Source of the DNA: Crocinitomix algicola
GTDB taxonomy: Bacteria; Bacteroidota; Bacteroidia; Flavobacteriales_D; Crocinitomicaceae
Assembly (NCBI RefSeq): GCF_001661595.2
Contig: NZ_LYPF02000012.1
Coordinates: forward strand, 1 to 64,000
Direction of reading: 5' to 3'
Length of the DNA stretch: 64,000 nt
Each line of letters opens with the position of its first letter. Positions within the stretch are counted from its first letter, which is position 1. The translations under genes and the position numbers were made by a program. Shown here one piece after another: positions 27,728 through 37,193 of the stretch. Below the pieces are notes generated by a model. The model was given only the letters and a program-made list of their open reading frames with translations, searched no databases and had not been told where the DNA came from.

Positions 27728-28795
27728 TTATTTTTTCTTCTTCTTTTTCTTCTTTGAATTTTCTTCTTCAAGTTCCTCTTCTTTAGGGATTTCAGCTCCT
27801 TTTTCCGCGTTCGCTGCTGCTTCAGCTTCTTTCGCCTTTTTTATTTCGGCAATTCTTTCTGGAGACATTACTTCACCACCAAATTCATCATAGTACATTT
27901 CATATGTACGCTCTGATTTATCATAAGTAGCTTTATATTTAATGGTGTTTTTTTCATTGTCGTAGAACTCTTCGAATTGACCATGCCTTCTGTCTTTCTT
28001 GTAATTTTCTATGGTCCACATTCTGCCTGTTGCATAAAAACGCTTAAATGTTCCTTCACGCGACCCCATGTCATGGTTTTCAGTATAAAATAATTCACCA
28101 TTTTGGTAATAATAAGCAGACGGCCCATCTTTGAGTCCTTTCACATATTGTTGTTCTGATTCAACTCGACCATCTTTAAAATAAGTGATGTATTTTCCAT
28201 CCCATTGCCCATTTTTATAGTCAATCTCTTTTTTTAATGTTTGATTTTGGTAGTATTCCTGTTTTTTACCATGAAGTTGATTGTTTTTATACACCTCAAT
28301 TTTCCAAATGGTCGAATCCGGAAAATAATAACGATGCTCACCTTGCGCCAAGCCCATTTCATACTTTTTTTCCCATTTTAAACTCCCATCTTCCCGATAG
28401 TATTTCCATGTTCCATCCTCTTTCCCCATTCCCTCTGTGTCATGGCTTGTGATTAGATTGATTTTACCATTTTCATAATAAACGGTGTCTTGGCCATATA
28501 AACGTCCGTTCATATAGTTTAAATGCATTTTTAAATAACCATTTTGATAACAAACTTTACATTCTCCAGTAAATGGTTTTCCAGACTTTCCATGCATTAT
28601 AACTTCAACCTCACGTCCATCAACATTGAAAAACTCTGAATAAACAAATCCGCTACAGTCCTTTACCATCATTAATTCGCGACATTGTGGTGCAGCAGGT
28701 TTAGCCTGTACATTATTATCATTGATTTCATGCCGTAATTGAGAAAATCCTATGAAACCAATTGATATTAATAAGAAAGAGAAAAGACACTTCAT
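27728..28795 (-). CDS. Secreted MORN-variant (YwqK-type) repeat protein
   Basis: A 355-residue exported protein: a signal peptide (about 1-18, 'SIGFIGFSQ'), then about ten copies of a 20-24-residue repeat with the core 'YYxNGxL..xxYxxGxxxG' (for example 'YYENGKINLITSHDTEGMGKEDG'). This is the MORN_2/YwqK variant often mislabelled as a toxin-antitoxin antitoxin. The tail is low-complexity: an Ala/Glu-rich stretch and then eight lysines from an AAG/AAA run. It is probably a scaffold; no enzyme activity is visible. It lies between the glycan genes and the LamG pair. Confidence 0.8.
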   Translation of the reverse strand: MKCLFSFLLISIGFIGFSQLRHEINDNNVQAKPAAPQCRELMMVKDCSGFVYSEFFNVDGREVEVIMHGKSGKPFTGECKVCYQNGYLKMHLNYMNGRLYGQDTVYYENGKINLITSHDTEGMGKEDGTWKYYREDGSLKWEKKYEMGLAQGEHRYYFPDSTIWKIEVYKNNQLHGKKQEYYQNQTLKKEIDYKNGQWDGKYITYFKDGRVESEQQYVKGLKDGPSAYYYQNGELFYTENHDMGSREGTFKRFYATGRMWTIENYKKDRRHGQFEEFYDNEKNTIKYKATYDKSERTYEMYYDEFGGEVMSPERIAEIKKAKEAEAAANAEKGAEIPKEEELEEENSKKKKKKKK

Positions 28796-28867
28796 TTGAA
28801 TCTAATATTTAAAGTTTGAACAGTTTAAATATAGTCAAATATTATGCCTTAATAATAAAATATTGAA

Positions 28868-29866
28868 TTAACGATCGAGTAATATTTTCTCAGAACCAAT
28901 AATTTCATTGAAAGAATTTACAATATTAAAAATGTACATTCCATTAGCAATATTAATATCTTTGAGATTAATTTCAACGAGCGATGTTGTTGCTTTTTCA
29001 ACGTGAATCAACCTTCCTAATGGGTCAATTATTTGAATGTTATAGTCAACAATATCTTTTTCATTTGTGCTTAATTGGACATTTAAAATATCATTAACCG
29101 GATTAGGGAATATCGAAATAAGCTTGTCTTCACGCTCACTTTCAATTTCCATATTTTGGCTATTGGGTCTCTCATTGCAAATTGATGCGATTTCTTCAGC
29201 AGTTAATGCGTCACTATAAATACGTAAATCGTCAAGTTTTCCCGTAAAGTTTCTCCAATCATAACGACCAATTTTAGAGTCTTCACCTAAATAGGACATT
29301 GATGCTGCTGTCCCAGAATATGATCCTGGATCGAGTACGCAATTAATATAAAGATCGATATCGTTTAGTCCATTAAATACACCAACTACATGATGCCATT
29401 CACCAATGGAAAGTGGGTCTGTCGATTTTTTACTCACTCGAGCTCCAACACCAAATCCAGCACCATTTCCGTATGCCGCTACAACTTGTCCTGATGCAGC
29501 CATATTTATCCAATAACCACTATAAGTTAAATCGTTAGCGTCCGATTTAAATAACATTTGGATATCATCTGCCTCTATATTTCTATAGAACCAAATGGAT
29601 ACGGAGAATGGGAATTCAAGATCCAACAAAGGTGAATATGGTATTGTAACCACGTCATCAATACCATCAAAGTCCATAGCTGAATTTGTATTTCCCCCTC
29701 GGTCTTCAGTTAGTATTGGACCAGAAGCGGTTCCATTTAATGAGTTTCCACTAGCATCATTAGCATTTCCGTTAAAAGGAATATAAAGCAAAAGATTATC
29801 TGTAGGAATTTGACTATGTCCAACTACAAAATAAGAAAAAAGTGCAATAAAAAAAGATGTTTTCAT
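28868..29866 (-). CDS. LamG-domain secreted protein with T9SS type A sorting domain
   Basis: A protein of about 332 residues. The ATG at 29866 gives a standard signal peptide ('MKTSFFIALFSYFVVGHSQ'). A LamG/concanavalin-like jellyroll follows (about 25-215, with 'MDFDGIDDVVTIPYSPLLD', 'GEWHHVVGVFNG', 'KLDDLRIYSDALTAEEI'), then a C-terminal T9SS type A sorting domain ('ISIFPNPVNDILNVQL' to 'NGMYIFNIVN'). LamG domains bind glycans or proteins at the cell surface; the T9SS exports and anchors such cargo. It is a close paralogue of the next gene, 38 bases upstream of its start, but lacks that protein's repeat linker. Confidence 0.88.
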   Translation of the reverse strand: MKTSFFIALFSYFVVGHSQIPTDNLLLYIPFNGNANDASGNSLNGTASGPILTEDRGGNTNSAMDFDGIDDVVTIPYSPLLDLEFPFSVSIWFYRNIEADDIQMLFKSDANDLTYSGYWINMAASGQVVAAYGNGAGFGVGARVSKKSTDPLSIGEWHHVVGVFNGLNDIDLYINCVLDPGSYSGTAASMSYLGEDSKIGRYDWRNFTGKLDDLRIYSDALTAEEIASICNERPNSQNMEIESEREDKLISIFPNPVNDILNVQLSTNEKDIVDYNIQIIDPLGRLIHVEKATTSLVEINLKDINIANGMYIFNIVNSFNEIIGSEKILLDR

Positions 29867-29904
29867 ATGTCGATTTTTTAATCCCATTTTTGCTCACACT
29901 TGAA

Positions 29905-31065
29905 TTATTTATTTAGGACAAATTTTTGTGCTTTCTGAACGTAACTGTTCCCATCCAAAATTTGGAAATAATAGGTTCCGTTTGAGAGACCTAAAGATAA
30001 TAAATCCACAAAGTGCTTTTCATGAATAATTTTATTGTTGTAAACCTCACGACCTAATTCATCAATAATTGTAAAAGTATAATCTTCTAAATAGGAATAA
30101 TTTTCTCCAAACTCAATCGTAAGAATGTCACTTGTTGGATTCGGGTAAAGTTTTATTGGAATAGTTTCTAGTTGAGATTCATTTATGCCCGTCATTTGGA
30201 CGTAGACAGTATCATAATAGGTAATAGTATCAACATGGACAATTGTATCATAATAGATTTGAATGTCATAATAAGTCAATGTATCGTAATGAATAAGTGT
30301 ATCCACATAAGTGATTGTGTCATGATATGTCACTGTATCAATTTTATAAATAGTTTCTACACAAGGCTCTTCTTCACAGAAAGTTAATACCTCTTCAGGT
30401 GTGATTGCATCACTATAAACTCTAATATTATCAATTTCACCCTCAAAAATTCGCCAGTCGTATCTACCGATGGAAGAGTTTTCTCCTAAATAGGCCATAT
30501 TATTTGCTCCTCCTGAATATGACCCAGGGTCTAGAACACAATCAATATAGAGATCGATATCAATAAGACCATGATAAACAGCTAGAACGTGATGCCACTC
30601 TCCATTAGCAGGAGCATCGGTCGATTTTTTACTTATTCTATGACCAGCTCCAAACCCATCACCATCACCATAAGCAGCGACAACTTGACCCGTCGCAGCC
30701 ATGTTTATCCAAAAACCACTGTATGTATGATCATTGGCATCTGATTTAAACAACATTTCAATTCCATCTGGTGTCTCTTCTCGATAATACCAAAGTGAGA
30801 CAGTAAATGGAAACTCAACATTCATCAATGGATCTTCGGGAATTGAAATGTAATCAGATATTCCATCAAATGAATAGGCTTTGTCTTCCAGTCCAAAACG
30901 ATCTTCAGTAAGTTCAGCACCTTCAACAATTCCATTTAATTCATTACCGCTTTCATCATCAGCAGATCCTTCGAATGGTAAATACAGAATAAGATTGTCA
31001 GTTGGAATTTGAGAATTACTCGAAATAGCAATAAATACAATAGCTAGGGTGAATAGCGTTTTCAT
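29905..31065 (-). CDS. LamG-domain T9SS protein with Asp-Thr-Tyr repeat linker
   Basis: A 386-residue paralogue of the downstream protein. It has a signal peptide (1-19), a LamG domain (about 25-230) that is nearly colinear with its neighbour ('LFKSDANDHTYSGFWINMAATG' against 'LFKSDANDLTYSGYWINMAASG'), then a linker (about 237-292) of roughly eight short repeats of the type 'YYDTI' / 'HVDTI' encoded at 30190-30355, and a T9SS type A sorting domain ('IKLYPNPTSDILTIEFG'). Such YDT repeats are spacers in many Bacteroidota surface proteins. The pair arose by tandem duplication. Confidence 0.88.
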   Translation of the reverse strand: MKTLFTLAIVFIAISSNSQIPTDNLILYLPFEGSADDESGNELNGIVEGAELTEDRFGLEDKAYSFDGISDYISIPEDPLMNVEFPFTVSLWYYREETPDGIEMLFKSDANDHTYSGFWINMAATGQVVAAYGDGDGFGAGHRISKKSTDAPANGEWHHVLAVYHGLIDIDLYIDCVLDPGSYSGGANNMAYLGENSSIGRYDWRIFEGEIDNIRVYSDAITPEEVLTFCEEEPCVETIYKIDTVTYHDTITYVDTLIHYDTLTYYDIQIYYDTIVHVDTITYYDTVYVQMTGINESQLETIPIKLYPNPTSDILTIEFGENYSYLEDYTFTIIDELGREVYNNKIIHEKHFVDLLSLGLSNGTYYFQILDGNSYVQKAQKFVLNK

Positions 31066-31098
31066 AAATTTGAGTTTTGAAAACGCAATGTACTAATT

Positions 31099-31494
31099 TT
31101 AAATCAAATGCGCTTCTAATACATCCCGCATTTTTTTTGATATTTTAGTCGTTTGGTTTAAATTATAATCAAAAGATACAATTACCGATTCTCCAGCTGC
31201 TTTTATACGACCTGCGTGATCTATTACTTTATAGGTTAAAGTGAAACTAGTGTTACCAATATGACTGCACCCTACTTCCACTTTAATTTCATCTTCAATG
31301 AAAATGGGGATATGATATTCAATTACATTTTTTTTAACTATTAATCCGTCTTTTTTATAATTCCATTTTTTACCTAGGGTAGTTGTAAAAAATCCAACTC
31401 TTCCGACTTCAAAATAGTTGAGATACATGGCATTATGTACATGGCCGCCCATGTCAAAATCACTAAATCTTAATTGTACTGGTGTGGTAATCAT
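31099..31494 (-). CDS. Acyl-CoA thioesterase (YbgC/4HBT family)
   Basis: A 131-residue hotdog-fold thioesterase. The N-terminal 'QLRFSDFDMGGHVHNAMYLNYFEVGRVGFF' holds the D-x-G-H-x-N motif of the 4-hydroxybenzoyl-CoA/YbgC family, with the catalytic Asp near residue 15, and 'YHIPIFIEDEIKVEV' the next strand. It hydrolyses acyl-CoA in the cytoplasm; chain preference is unknown. Its start overlaps the dehydratase stop (ATGA), so it is translated from the same mRNA as the surface-sugar enzyme upstream, although the pathway link is unclear. Confidence 0.88.
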   Translation of the reverse strand: MITTPVQLRFSDFDMGGHVHNAMYLNYFEVGRVGFFTTTLGKKWNYKKDGLIVKKNVIEYHIPIFIEDEIKVEVGCSHIGNTSFTLTYKVIDHAGRIKAAGESVIVSFDYNLNQTTKISKKMRDVLEAHLI

Positions 31495-33347
31495 TGATTG
31501 TCTAGTTTTTCGTAAATTGAATTGTTGCTTACGTATTCGGGAACTATATCCTTCATCAATTTGACGATTTGAATATTATTTTGACTGTCAAATAGCTGCG
31601 TGAGTTCATTAATTTTTTCTGATACTTCATTAAAATCATAATTTCGTACGCGTGCAATCAAAATTTGAGGATGATGAGTTTCCTGTGTGTTTTCTTCGTT
31701 TGTTAAAAGTTCTTCGTATAATTTTTCACCTGGTCGAAGTCCTGTAATTTTAATTTCAATATCTTTTCCGAGTTCTAATCCACTCAATTTAATCATTTTT
31801 TTTGCGAGGTCATAAATGCAAACAGATTCGCCCATATCAAAGACGAAAATTTCTCCACCATTTCCCATAGATTCGGCCTCGAGAACTAATTGACAGGCCT
31901 CAGGAATTGTCATAAAAAAACGCGTAATTCTTTTGTCAGTAACCGTTACAGGACCTCCGTTTGCAATTTGTTTTTTGAATAAAGGAATTACAGAACCGTT
32001 CGAACCTAATACATTACCAAATCGTGTAGTAATGAATTTTGTTTTATTTAACTGGTTGGCAGATTGCGCATAAATTTCCGCAATTCGTTTAGAGCAACCC
32101 ATGACATTTGTTGGGTTCACAGCCTTATCTGTTGATATTAATACAAATTTTTCAACTTCATATTCTAAAGCTAAATCAACTAAGTTTTTACTCCCTAGAA
32201 CATTCGTTATAATGGCCTCAGAAGGATTGTTTTCCATTAAAGGAACATGTTTATAGGCAGCAGCGTGAAAAACAAGGTCGGGTTGTAAGGTCTTAAAAAC
32301 ATTTCTCAATCGTTCAACGTTTCTAATGTCCGCAATTACAGATTCAGTCATTTCTAAAAGTCCTTTCTCTTTTAGCTCCATTTCCAATTCGTAAAGCGGT
32401 GATTCAGCTTGATCCAAAATGATAATCTTTTCCGGCGTATAAGCTGTTAGTTGTCGGACAATTTCAGATCCAATACTACCTGCTGCACCGGTAACTAATA
32501 TTGTTTTATAGTTATATTCATTCGCTAATCGATCGGGTGCTAGTTCAATTGAATCACGTCCCAATAAGTCTTCAATATGAACTTTTTTTATTTGATTTAA
32601 TGTAAATTCACCATTAATCCATTTTGTCGGAGAAGGTACATTTAGAACTTCAACATCATTGGCTAAACAAATATCAATTACCGCTCTTTTTTTACTTTTA
32701 TCGGGATTTTTAATGGCGACAATTAATTTTTTTGCATTAGACTTTTTTATAAAATCATCCAATTGAGAGCTGTGAATAATTTTTATACCTTCAAGTGTTT
32801 TTGCCGCTTTCTTTTTGTTATCATCTACAAAACAAATTACACGACCGGCAAGGTTCGCTTCTTTTTCAATAGTATGTTTTGTAATTACGCCATAAATTCC
32901 TGATCCATAAATAATGGTTGGAACTAAGTCTTTCTCTTTTTTTAGGTCTTCCGTATACATGAGCTTAACTATGAATCGAAAAACGAGAAGAAAGAACGTA
33001 CATACAAAGAACTCAACCATAATAATCGAGCTAGGAAAGAGATAGTGACTATCCCACCACTCATGTTTAATAAACGAGATGATGACAATGACGATCGTTC
33101 CGAATGTCACGGACAAGGCTATTTTTTTGATGTCCTCTGCGCTCGTGTGTCGTATGATACCTTTGTAGGATCTAAAAAGGAAAAAAGAAGCTCCTCGAAT
33201 TAGGAGGTAGATGGGCAAGCCTTTTTTAAAAATATCAAATTCTTGATCAAAGGGTAGGTCAGTTGAATCGAATCGAATAAAATAGGCAACCAATAAAGCG
33301 ATTACACAAATAGTAAGGTCAAGTAAAAAGATGACCCAGCGAGGCAT
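31491..33347 (-). CDS. Nucleotide-sugar epimerase/dehydratase, CapD/WbpM/PglF family
   Basis: A protein of about 618 residues with four N-terminal membrane helices, a first Rossmann domain ('TIIYGSGIYGVITKHTI') and a C-terminal SDR catalytic domain with 'ILVTGAAGSIGSEIVRQL' near residue 280, 'DIRNVERL', 'FHAAAYKHVPLMENNPSEA' and 'LISTDKAVNPTNVMGCSKR'. Such enzymes are membrane-bound UDP-GlcNAc 4,6-dehydratases that begin synthesis of 2,4-diamino or 6-deoxy surface sugars. The -7 box at 33371-33378 overlaps a possible GTG at 33371, so the ATG at 33347 is the sound start. It links to the glycan genes upstream. Confidence 0.9.
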   Translation of the reverse strand: MPRWVIFLLDLTICVIALLVAYFIRFDSTDLPFDQEFDIFKKGLPIYLLIRGASFFLFRSYKGIIRHTSAEDIKKIALSVTFGTIVIVIISFIKHEWWDSHYLFPSSIIMVEFFVCTFFLLVFRFIVKLMYTEDLKKEKDLVPTIIYGSGIYGVITKHTIEKEANLAGRVICFVDDNKKKAAKTLEGIKIIHSSQLDDFIKKSNAKKLIVAIKNPDKSKKRAVIDICLANDVEVLNVPSPTKWINGEFTLNQIKKVHIEDLLGRDSIELAPDRLANEYNYKTILVTGAAGSIGSEIVRQLTAYTPEKIIILDQAESPLYELEMELKEKGLLEMTESVIADIRNVERLRNVFKTLQPDLVFHAAAYKHVPLMENNPSEAIITNVLGSKNLVDLALEYEVEKFVLISTDKAVNPTNVMGCSKRIAEIYAQSANQLNKTKFITTRFGNVLGSNGSVIPLFKKQIANGGPVTVTDKRITRFFMTIPEACQLVLEAESMGNGGEIFVFDMGESVCIYDLAKKMIKLSGLELGKDIEIKITGLRPGEKLYEELLTNEENTQETHHPQILIARVRNYDFNEVSEKINELTQLFDSQNNIQIVKLMKDIVPEYVSNNSIYEKLDNQ

Positions 33348-33370
33348 ATTTTGTTTAGGTAGTAATATCA

Positions 33371-33378
33371 CAAATGTA
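33371..33378 (-). promoter_or_regulatory. -7 box of the CapD-like dehydratase gene
   Basis: TACATTTG on the minus strand matches TAnnTTTG. Its position excludes the GTG at 33371 as start and supports the ATG at 33347. Confidence 0.55.
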
Positions 33379-33452
33379 CGCTTAAACGTTACTAGCTTTA
33401 AATACGATAAAATCCATAAAAAGATTGGATATCCTTAATTTTTAGGAGAAAA

Positions 33453-34100
33453 TTAAAGCGTTTTTAAGGTATCAATTGTCTTTTTAGGATCTGATGATTT
33501 GAATACAAAACTACCCGCGACAAGAGCGTCAGCACCCGCATCAACTAATAGTTTCCCAGTTTCATCATTTACGCCTCCATCAATTTCAATAAGTGTATTT
33601 GCATTTTTACGAACGATTAAATCTTTTAATTTACGCGTTTTTTCAACCGCTTCTGTTATAAACTTTTGCCCTCCAAACCCAGGGTTTACTGACATAATTA
33701 AAACCAAGTCTAAATCTTGAATGATATCTTCAAGTAAATGTACCGGGGTATGTGGATTTAAAGCAACTCCTGCTTTCATTCCTTCTGCTTTAATAGCTTG
33801 TATAGTTCTGTGTAAATGTGTACAAGCTTCATAATGCACTGTTAAAAATGCTGCCCCAGCGTCTTTAAACGCTTTTATATATTGATCAGGATTATTAATC
33901 ATTAAATGAACATCCAAAGGCTTTTGAGCATGTTTCGCAACAGCTTTTACAGAGGGTAAACCAAATGAAATATTTGGAACAAAATTACCATCCATCACAT
34001 CAACGTGAAACCAATCGGCATTTGACGAATTTATCATTTCGACTTCAGATTGTAAGTTGGCAAAATCGCTCGCCAAAAGAGAAGGGGATACAATGGTCAT
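33453..34100 (-). CDS. rpe: Ribulose-phosphate 3-epimerase
   Basis: A 215-residue TIM-barrel enzyme interconverting ribulose-5-phosphate and xylulose-5-phosphate in the pentose phosphate pathway. Family motifs are complete: 'VSPSLLASDFANL' at the N-terminus, 'WFHVDVMDGNFVPNISFG' with the metal-binding His/Asp, 'MSVNPGFGGQKFI' and 'IEIDGGVNDET'. Length is normal. It starts 5 bases after the serA-like stop, making it the third gene of a serC-serA-rpe transcript, a link between pentose phosphate and serine metabolism that may be accidental. Confidence 0.95.
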   Translation of the reverse strand: MTIVSPSLLASDFANLQSEVEMINSSNADWFHVDVMDGNFVPNISFGLPSVKAVAKHAQKPLDVHLMINNPDQYIKAFKDAGAAFLTVHYEACTHLHRTIQAIKAEGMKAGVALNPHTPVHLLEDIIQDLDLVLIMSVNPGFGGQKFITEAVEKTRKLKDLIVRKNANTLIEIDGGVNDETGKLLVDAGADALVAGSFVFKSSDPKKTIDTLKTL

Positions 34101-34105
34101 AATTA

Positions 34106-35065
34106 TTATTTAAGGTATTTAATGATTTGTTCAGCCAATTCTAAGCCAATTCTATCTTGTGCTTCAACAGTCGCTGCACCTATATGTGGCGTTGAAGCAA
34201 TTTTGTTATGTTTTAATAAAACTGAATTTGGAGTAGGTTCATTTTCAAAGACATCCAACGCGGCTCCTGCAATTTGGCCAGAATCTAACCCTTTAAGTAA
34301 TGCGTTTTCATCGATAACACCACCTCGCGCAGCATTCACTACTATTACACCTGGTTTCATTCTTGAAATTAAGTCTTCATCGATGACAGCTGCTCCATTT
34401 TTTTGTTTGGGTATATGTACTGAAATATAATCCAGTTCACCAATAACTTCAATAAGGTTGTTTAATGGCGTTAATTTTGCTTTTAGTGTCCCAACACCAT
34501 AAATGTTAACGGGTACTTCAACCGTATTTGACTGTACATCCACTGGAATTACTTTCATTCCTATACCAAGGGCATAAGAAGCTAGCGATTGGCCAATTCT
34601 TCCAAATCCTACAATTCCAATCGTTTTTCCTCTTAATTCTTGCCCTTTACTGTAGGCCTTTTTTAGTGATTTAAAATTTGTACTTCCTTCATCTGGCATA
34701 TTTCTGTGTGCATCGTACAATGATCGCGACAAAGAGAAAAGTTCACCCATTACTAGTTCAGCAACAGATTGAGATGAAGCTGCAGGAGTGTTAATTACAT
34801 GAATATTTTTTGATCTTGCATATTCTACGTCGATATTATCCATCCCCACACCACCACGTCCAATTAACTTAAGCCCAGGGCAAGCATCGATTAAATCTTG
34901 TCTCACTTTGGTTGCACTGCGAACTAAAAGGGCAGAATAGTTTTCTGAGTTTATCGCAGAAACCAGTTGATCTTGAGGAACATTTACGGTTGAAACTTCA
35001 AAACCAGCATCATTCAATTTTTTAATTGCAGCATCTGCAATTCCATCATTTGCTAAGATCTTCAT
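34106..35065 (-). CDS. serA: D-3-phosphoglycerate dehydrogenase-type 2-hydroxyacid dehydrogenase
   Basis: A 319-residue D-2-hydroxyacid dehydrogenase. It carries the NAD-binding 'IGIVGFGRIGQSLASYALG' near residue 150, the substrate-region 'VVNAARGGVIDENALL' with catalytic Arg, and 'PHIGAATVEAQDR' with catalytic His. It oxidises 3-phosphoglycerate to phosphohydroxypyruvate, the first step of serine synthesis. It is the short form without the C-terminal ACT regulatory domain, so serine feedback through ACT is not expected. The assignment rests on its place directly after serC (four bases). Confidence 0.9.
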   Translation of the reverse strand: MKILANDGIADAAIKKLNDAGFEVSTVNVPQDQLVSAINSENYSALLVRSATKVRQDLIDACPGLKLIGRGGVGMDNIDVEYARSKNIHVINTPAASSQSVAELVMGELFSLSRSLYDAHRNMPDEGSTNFKSLKKAYSKGQELRGKTIGIVGFGRIGQSLASYALGIGMKVIPVDVQSNTVEVPVNIYGVGTLKAKLTPLNNLIEVIGELDYISVHIPKQKNGAAVIDEDLISRMKPGVIVVNAARGGVIDENALLKGLDSGQIAGAALDVFENEPTPNSVLLKHNKIASTPHIGAATVEAQDRIGLELAEQIIKYLK

Positions 35066-35069
35066 ATTT

Positions 35070-36125
35070 TTATTTAAAGTTATGCATCACATCAACAAGT
35101 CTTTCAACTGCGTCAATAGTTAAAGCATTATACATTGACGCACGATATCCACCGACACTGCGATGTCCTTTTAAACCTACAATATTTGCAGATTTCCAAG
35201 CATTATCAAATGCTTCAGCGTCTTTATCATCTTTCAAAGTAAACGTCACATTCATCGTTGAGCGATCGTTCTTGTTGGCCGTTCCTTCAAAACTTGGATT
35301 ATTGTCTATTTCCGAATAGAGTAGTGCCGCCTTTTTATTGTTTAGTTTCTCAATTTCTTTAATGCCTCCATTTTGCTTTAAATATCTCAAGTTTAACATT
35401 GCAGTATAAATAGCAAAAACCGGTGGAGTGTTAAACATAGAATCTTTTTTAGCATGGGTTTCTAAATCTAAATAGGTCGGAATAGATTTAAAGGAAGATT
35501 TCCCCAAGGCTGTATTTTTAACAATATATAAGGTTGATCCAGCAGGTCCAATATTTTTTTGAGCTCCCGCATATATTAAGTCAAACTTTGAAACGTCAAT
35601 CTCTTTCGAAAAAATATCAGAAGACATATCGCATACTAATGGACAACTTACACTTGGAAACTCTTTAAACTGTGTCCCATAAATGGTGTTGTTTGATGTG
35701 AAATGTAAATAATCGACTTTTTCAACTAAATTAAAATCAGGGATATAGTTAAAGTTTTTTTCTTTTGAACTCGCTAAAACTACTGTATCTAGACCTAACT
35801 TCTCACTTTCAATAATCGCTTTAGACGCCCATGCTCCAGTATTAATATATCCAGCTTTTTTATGCTCCCTAGCCATGTTCATAGCCGAAATTAAAAAACC
35901 TAAACTTGCACCACCTTGTAAGAATAAGATTGTATAGTCTTCTGGAACGTTCAGCAATTCACGTACTAATTGACGTGCTTCCTCCATAACAGCAACAAAT
36001 TCAGGACTGCGATGCGATATTTCTAAAATCGATAATCCATTAAAATCTACAACTGCTTTTGAAGCTTCTTCAAAAACTGCCTCCGGTAGTATACATGGTC
36101 CAGCACCAAAATTTAGTTTCTTCAT
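35070..36125 (-). CDS. serC: Phosphoserine aminotransferase
   Basis: A 351-residue class V aminotransferase, SerC. It opens 'MKKLNFGAGPCILPEAVFEEA', has 'SILEISHRSPEF', 'ILFLQGGASLGFLISAMN', and the PLP lysine in 'YAGAQKNIGPAGSTLYIV' near residue 190. It converts phosphohydroxypyruvate to phosphoserine, and acts in pyridoxal phosphate synthesis in some bacteria. First gene of serC-serA-rpe. The intergenic region to the divergent lgt is 144 bases; on the serC side a GAACTTTG is one mismatch from the -7 consensus. Confidence 0.95.
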   Translation of the reverse strand: MKKLNFGAGPCILPEAVFEEASKAVVDFNGLSILEISHRSPEFVAVMEEARQLVRELLNVPEDYTILFLQGGASLGFLISAMNMAREHKKAGYINTGAWASKAIIESEKLGLDTVVLASSKEKNFNYIPDFNLVEKVDYLHFTSNNTIYGTQFKEFPSVSCPLVCDMSSDIFSKEIDVSKFDLIYAGAQKNIGPAGSTLYIVKNTALGKSSFKSIPTYLDLETHAKKDSMFNTPPVFAIYTAMLNLRYLKQNGGIKEIEKLNNKKAALLYSEIDNNPSFEGTANKNDRSTMNVTFTLKDDKDAEAFDNAWKSANIVGLKGHRSVGGYRASMYNALTIDAVERLVDVMHNFK

Positions 36126-36269
36126 AAGGTTAAATATAAGTTTCCTTTTCTACAAAGTTCTATTTTTTTATGTAAAGACAGCATTAAGTTTATGGTTAAT
36201 CTTTCACGCTTTTTCAACAATTGAAATTTGTCTCTAGATTATCATTAATTTAGACCAAAATTTTGAATT

Positions 36270-37193
36270 GTGAATTTATTAGAGATTGTTTGGAACTTTG
36301 AGCCGCGTGTAATTCCTTCTTTTAAATTGCCAGCATGGTACGGGCTAATGTGGGCGGCAGGCTTTTTGGTGGGTTATCGAATTATGGACAGGATGCTTAA
36401 GCGTGAAAATGCACCAGAAGGTTGGATGGACAAGATTTTGATTTACAGTTTACTCGGTGGGATTCTTGGTGCGCGGTTTGGGCATGTGTTCTTTTATGAT
36501 TGGGAGTCTTACAGCGATAATCCGATTAGTATGCTTAAAATTTGGGAAGGTGGCCTAGCGAGTCACGGTGGCGCTATAGGAATTATTATTGCTACTTTTT
36601 TACTTTCGAAGTATGTTATAAAACGACCAATGGTTTATATTTTAGATCGATTAGTCGTTCCGACAGCATTTGCGGCTTTTTTAATTCGATTAGGAAACTT
36701 ATTCAATCATGAAATTGTAGGAAAAGCTACAAATTCTGATTTTGGATTTAAATTTTTAAGGCATGATATTAATCAATGGGAAGCCATTCGTTTGACCGGA
36801 AGAGAATATTTACACGATGCGTATAGCATGATAGCGAATGATCCTAAGTTTGCATACGTGTTAGAGCAAGTGCCAAATCGTTACCCGGCTCAATTATATG
36901 AAGCTATTTGTTATTTAGTAATTTTTGGATTGTTAATGTGGCTGTACTGGAAAACAAATGCAGCAAAATTAAGCGGCTTTTTACTTGGAGTCTTCTTTAC
37001 TTTACTCTTTAGTGCTCGCTTTTTTATTGAGTTTATAAAAGAGAGCCAGGGTGGAACAGATGATGCAGGTTTAATCGAATCGTTTGGGATAAACATGGGG
37101 CAAATTTTAAGTTTACCGCTTGTTTTGTTTGGGTTAATTTTGATTTTCAGAAAAATTGGTAAATTAAAACGGTCTACTGGAGAGGAGGCTTAG
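36270..37193 (+). CDS. lgt: Prolipoprotein diacylglyceryl transferase
   Basis: A 307-residue inner-membrane enzyme that transfers diacylglycerol from phosphatidylglycerol to the lipobox cysteine of prolipoproteins. It has about seven helices and the Lgt signatures 'ARFGHVFFYDWESY', 'IWEGGLASHGGAIGI' and 'LIRLGNLFNHEIVGKAT' (the conserved G-R-x-x-N-F-x-N-x-E box in variant form). The start is GTG at 36270. It serves the lipoproteins seen here (DUF4374, 42166, 56635 and the MltF-like gene). Its stop overlaps the convergent small membrane gene by four bases. Confidence 0.94.
   Translation: MNLLEIVWNFEPRVIPSFKLPAWYGLMWAAGFLVGYRIMDRMLKRENAPEGWMDKILIYSLLGGILGARFGHVFFYDWESYSDNPISMLKIWEGGLASHGGAIGIIIATFLLSKYVIKRPMVYILDRLVVPTAFAAFLIRLGNLFNHEIVGKATNSDFGFKFLRHDINQWEAIRLTGREYLHDAYSMIANDPKFAYVLEQVPNRYPAQLYEAICYLVIFGLLMWLYWKTNAAKLSGFLLGVFFTLLFSARFFIEFIKESQGGTDDAGLIESFGINMGQILSLPLVLFGLILIFRKIGKLKRSTGEEA

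Noticed and set aside
27728-28795. Toxin-antitoxin antitoxin of the YwqK type
   Set aside because: The repeats are a MORN variant on an exported protein, and no toxin gene is adjacent; the antitoxin name is an annotation habit.
30190-30355. CRISPR or minisatellite array
   Set aside because: The repeated bases are codons of an Asp-Thr-Tyr linker inside an open LamG protein gene; there are no regular spacers.
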